DNA of 16,798 bases from Zygnema cylindricum (lineage: Eukaryota > Streptophyta > Zygnematophyceae > Zygnematales > Zygnemataceae): NCBI GenBank assembly GCA_037447655.1, contig JBBHKE010000362.1:1-16798 (forward strand), given 5' to 3'. Positions 13,561 to 16,798 of this stretch are shown here, piece after piece (the first letter of the stretch is position 1; the number at the start of each line of letters is the position of its first letter). Made by a program: the position numbers and the translations under genes. Under the pieces are notes generated by a model. That model ran no database searches. It worked only from the letters and a program-made list of their open reading frames with translations, and was not told the DNA's origin.

Positions 13561-14234
13561 AGTGAACATAGATGTTTATTGTAGGAAAAGTGCTAAGTGC
13601 GCTTTCAAATCCCTGTCCCCACCCATCTTTCCGCCTCCTGACGTCGGTTGCCCCTAACCTCCATAAAATACCTTAAGAACATGAAAATTCAAAAATGGAC
13701 AGTATCTATAAAAGTTCTTTAGTCTTCAAGTGCAATGACTCTTAACAAAAAATCATGCATTATTCCTCTCATTCATTCCATGCTTTAACATTTTGAAATA
13801 CGTACAAAAATCCCGGTCTATACATGAATAACTCTCTGTGACAGAGTTCAATTGTATCACTAACTGCGCCAAGAGCGAAAATGGCTCCATGAAAGACAAT
13901 TGGAGATTCTCCAAGTAAAAGAATACCATCATTTATTACTGTTCAAATGATCCTCCCACACAGTGACTGAAAAAACCTTCAAATGGGAAGCACTCATTAA
14001 ATAGACGAGAAATTTGCCATGTGTCCTTTCACGACCTCAATTACAACGGCTTGCAATCGCCATTTTTTCCAAAATTTGATAACTAACATTAATTTGAACC
14101 TTCTAGATTCTAGCTTCAACAATATTATCATACCGTGCAAAATTGCCTCAATGTAGGAGTTGTTACATACACTACACATAAATTTCCTCCTCATATCGAG
14201 GACTGCCACAGCCAGGAGATAGTTCTTCCTTCAG

Positions 14235-14254
14235 GACCCACGAATCCGTGGGTC
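14235..14254. repeat. short hairpin
   Basis: GACCCACG and CGTGGGTC form perfect 8-bp arms around a 4-nt loop (AATC). It lies in the likely 3' UTR of the minus-strand gene; its function is unknown. Confidence 0.8.
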
Positions 14255-14336
14255 GGTCAAACTCCTGCAAAAAAAAAACCCCTCAACTCGTATGTCACAC
14301 CCAAAATACTAGCTCAAATTGTAACAAAAGCCAGAT

Positions 14337-14425
14337 AAAAGTCAGCACACAAAAGTCAACATATGGAAAAGTCAACACCGGAAAAGTCAACACAAGAAAA
14401 GTCAACAAATGGAAAGTCAACAGAG
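14337..14425. repeat. minisatellite, AAAAGTCAACA-type
   Basis: Six imperfect units of 13-16 bp begin at 14337, 14351, 14367, 14382, 14397 and 14413. Each contains AAAGTCA(A/G)CA followed by a variable 2-5 bp spacer. The array lies just past the stop codon of the minus-strand gene, probably in its 3' UTR. Confidence 0.9.
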
Positions 14426-14455
14426 AAAAAGCCTATAGGGAAACACCTCCACTGA

Positions 14456-16294
14456 TCATATTACAACATTTTTTCGTACCACTTTTATAACTTTAAGCTG
14501 TGAAATAGGCGCAAACGCAGCACTCTCCAACGGATCCGCATGCCATTCCTGCGATCCTTCCTCACAGTAAAGAGGCTCCAATTCCACCATCTCCAAGTAC
14601 TGCAATATGACATGTAAGAAAGGTGAGGTAAACCCTAAAACATTTTTACGGCGAGAAAGACAATACACAGCTTGCAGTTCGTGAGTTGGAGAGCCAGAGA
14701 ACTCTGAAGAGGATCTTCCCTCAGTTTCTCATCACACACCTCCGGTGACAGTTTATGTCGGTCTCCTCGATCTGCACAACATAAAAAAAAAGGACCAGGA
14801 GATGGGAGAAATTTAAGTCACTTAAGCTTTTAAATATTGTTGAAGTGAAGAAAGAATTTCTACACCAAACAAATTTCTTTGAAAACAAGAGATTGTCAAC
14901 AATTCAAATACCAGACTCACCTAGATTACGCCCAACAACAAGGCCCACACCTGCAAATTGCCAAATTCCAAACTGGGTTAGAAACTGACATGTCATCAAA
15001 AGTACCGAGTTAACAAACGATTAAACAACTGAGTTAACAACCAAGTTAACAGGTAAATTAACAACTGGCTTAACAACCAAGTTAACAACTAGCAACTGAG
15101 AAAACAACCGAGTTAACCACCAAGTTAACAAAAACAACTGAGTTAACAAATGAGTTAACTGAGTTAACAACCGAGATGAGTTAACAACTAAGTTAACAAT
15201 GTCCATGTGGAAACAGACAAGTTACCCTTTGTCCTTCCGTCTCCATGATTTGCCTGGGCAGCTGCAGAAAGAGGATATTCCACTACATCTCCCATCTGAG
15301 CTTCCTCTCTCTCTCCTCCACCAGTTCCTGAGGCTGATGCTACCCTAGCGTCTCCTTTTCGTGTCCTGCGTTTATCCTCTCCATGACTACTTAATCAACA
15401 AGTGCATTTTTTCATCTTTCAAACTGCCGAAGTAGTATTTATCCAAATGAGATGCCTAAAAAATCAACATGACAATGTTTTCTCAATTAAAATGACAACC
15501 AAACAACCAGGGATAAATCCGTCAATTCTCAAGTCCATACCTATACACCTGACCATAAATAGGCAGGATGGGGATGGTAGAATAGTAATGTCCAGACCAG
15601 CAAGTGCATGGCATAAGTCAAGAATTCTAGAACACATCCTTTACAAAACGTTGGGTTCCGCACTAATCTAGGGATGCACCTCGAAAGAATGGCATCTAAA
15701 AACGGTTCCAAATAATTAAGGCGGAAAGTGAAACTCTTTATTTACATTGTCTGCAGCATGAGCTTAAACCTTGAAGCCTACTCTGTCTGCTTCCTGCCTG
15801 TCCCTCGTCTGCAAATATGAAGCTGAAACCTCTCCCTCCTACACCACACTACATCTGCACTAACCTTCTGGGAGATCCAGACTCATTTAGGTGTGCAGCT
15901 CCAGAAAATAGCTTCTAAAAATAAAAAAGATTCCAAATGATTCTGGCGGGAAGGTGTACACCCCATATACAGAGTAAGAACCTGAACCGCTTATGTTTCA
16001 CCTGTGAAAATATGAAGCAGAAACTTCTCGATACTATCCCAAATAGCATTTGCACTACACTTCTATGTCCCACACTAATTTAGGTGCTCGTCCAATACCT
16101 GAACCGTCCGTTGCTCACCTGCGAACGTGAGGCTGAAACTCCTCCCAACTGTCCCACACTGCATCTGCACTATGCTTGGGCTGCCTTGTCAGCCCTTCCA
16201 AACCTCCACTGTCATACGCTTTCCGAAGCTCTTCATCTGCCAGGACCTGATGCCCCTCCACATCCGCCATGTCCATCAGAGCAACCTCTTTCGG
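14456..16294 (-). CDS. J-domain (DnaJ/Hsp40-like) protein, 3' part, 5 exons
   Basis: J-domain proteins stimulate Hsp70 ATPase activity. On the minus strand the exons are 16294-16119, 15386-15226, 14950-14921, 14771-14740 and 14599-14456, with a TGA stop at 14458-14456. Phases agree at all four junctions: CGC AG joined to T gives Ser, AAG G joined to GT gives Gly, CTA G joined to AT gives Asp, and the last junction falls between codons. The first visible exon reads HQVLADEELRKAYDSGGLEG, the end of a J domain (helices III-IV), then AVWDSWEEFQPHVR. Next come a basic/Gly-rich stretch, GDVVEYPLSAAAQ, GLVVGRNLDRGDRHKLSPE and YLEMVELEPLYCEEGSQEW. The visible part is 180 residues. The HPD motif and N-terminus would lie beyond the window. 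The exact 5' edge of exon 16294 is uncertain. It resembles plant, possibly plastid, J proteins, but I cannot name the paralogue. It is convergent with CDC48. Confidence 0.72.
15006..15200. repeat. GTTAAC-rich minisatellite in J-gene intron
   Basis: Degenerate units of about 10-20 bp carrying GAGTTAACAAC or AAGTTAACAAC repeat through the segment. Most contain the palindrome GTTAAC. The array fills most of the 275-nt intron 15225-14951. The antisense open frame across it (Val/Asn/Leu-rich) is a product of the repeat. Confidence 0.9.
15654..16171 (-). repeat. three-unit tandem repeat including a J-gene exon end
   Basis: Units lie at about 16171-16062, 16056-15865 and 15861-15654. On the minus strand each begins AGTGCA(G/A)AT and runs through a version of the exon end encoding WDSWEEFQPHV, its splice donor, the downstream CCTAAAT/CCTAGAT segment and a TTAGTG boundary. 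Only the first unit is intact. The second keeps an open frame and a CAG/GTGAAA donor; the third has lost the donor GT. Unit 1 is shortened by an internal deletion. Confidence 0.75.
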
Positions 16295-16569
16295 CTACTC
16301 ACTCTAATTACTGCTTGGTCGCTTTCAGGGAAAGCTTTCAAGCTTTGGTTCACTTTCGCAGTATTTTAGCTTTTCTTTCTCATTAGAACGGATCCAAACC
16401 AGTGAAAAATACTACATTTTCGGAAAATATCGGGCTTCTATACTGGTAAATAACACACTTTGAAAGTTACCAAAACGGTGAAGCATTCCAGCTTTGCCGG
16501 CTTTTATTTACACAGAGTAACAGATGGTATAGACGAGGGAGCACTCGCAAAGGAAGACGAAATGCAGGC

Positions 16570-16798
16570 GAGGGAGAGAGGGAGAGGAGAGAGGGAGAGG
16601 GGGAGAGGAGGGAGAGAAAGAGAGGGGGAAGGGAGAGAGTGAGGGAGGGAGGGAGGAGAGAGAGGGAGGAGAAGGAGGTGAGGAGACGGAGGGAGGGAGA
16701 AGGAGGCAAGGAGAGGGAAGGAGGGAGATGGAGGAGCGGGAGAAAGAGGGAAAGAGTGAGGGAGGGAGGGAGGAGAGGGAAGAAGGGAGGGAGGGAGA
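16570..16798. repeat. polypurine tract (runs off window)
   Basis: About 229 bp of almost uninterrupted A/G on the plus strand (GAGGGA/GGGAGA units) with only scattered pyrimidines. It contains a perfect 25-bp repeat, 16636-16660 and 16753-16777, starting AGAGTGAGGGAGGGAGGGAG. On the sense strand of the J-protein gene it is a polypyrimidine tract upstream of the first visible exon, probably intronic. Open frames across it are low-complexity artefacts. Confidence 0.92.

Larger units (their letters stand above)
13561..14455. other. 3' flank of the minus-strand J-protein gene
   Basis: This is probably the 3' UTR and downstream sequence of the gene ending at 14456. An AATAAA on the minus strand (near 13580-13575) could be a distal poly(A) signal, but its distance from the stop makes that uncertain. 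A hairpin at 14235-14254 and a minisatellite at 14337-14425 lie here. The overlapping short open frames at 13997-14490 are not convincing. Confidence 0.35.

Noticed and set aside
14337-15200. Repeat arrays as a CRISPR locus
   Set aside because: Units are too short, irregular and without unique spacers, and the window is eukaryotic.
15021-15206. Val/Asn/Leu-rich minus-strand open frame
   Set aside because: It is a translation of the minisatellite and lies inside an intron.
16084-16386. Plus-strand open frames over the J-protein exon
   Set aside because: They are antisense to the exon encoding VLADEELRKAYD, which matches a known domain.
16295-16560. Search for the HPD-containing J-domain exon upstream of 16294
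   Set aside because: No HPD codons in a plausible exon were seen; that exon probably lies beyond the window.

Overview
The window looks like nuclear DNA from a streptophyte (a land plant or streptophyte alga; I cannot narrow it further). The anchor is a 10-exon gene for the AAA+ ATPase CDC48/p97. Its protein ends in the plant-type tail DDDDLYS, and every intron is GT-AG. There are no operons, ribosome-binding sites or other prokaryotic features.

Layout. (1) Positions 96-1011, minus strand: the 3' exons of an unidentified spliced gene. The last three junctions agree in reading phase. One of its introns (637-836) is bounded by inverted repeats that match a transposon-like element elsewhere in the window. 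(2) Positions 1720-7691: a transposon-rich block. Three related elements (1723-2684, 2878-3797 and, inverted, 3890-4843) have terminal inverted repeats starting GGG and 3-bp TTA/TAA target duplications, as in PIF/Harbinger MITEs. A truncated relative follows at about 4856-5130. A different inverted-repeat element occupies 6064-6600, and a fourth TAA-flanked element lies at 6904-7688. No transposase was found, so all appear non-autonomous. (3) Positions 8149-12551, plus strand: a TATA-like box and the complete CDC48 gene, 815 residues predicted. (4) Positions 12552-14455: two convergent 3' flanks with no further gene seen. (5) Positions 14456-16294, minus strand: the 3' part of a J-domain (DnaJ/Hsp40-like) protein gene in five exons. 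Its introns carry a decayed tandem repeat of an exon end and a GTTAAC-rich minisatellite. A long polypurine tract (polypyrimidine on the gene's sense strand) fills the window edge upstream of it.

The two recognisable genes are both protein-quality-control functions: a CDC48 unfoldase/segregase and an Hsp70 co-chaperone. They are convergent neighbours with separate promoters, and nothing in the sequence shows they are co-regulated. The most interesting non-standard signals are the possible MITE-derived (introner-like) intron at 637-836, the cluster of Harbinger-like elements with shared GACGTC-rich subrepeats, and the repeated exon-end fragments inside the J-protein intron.
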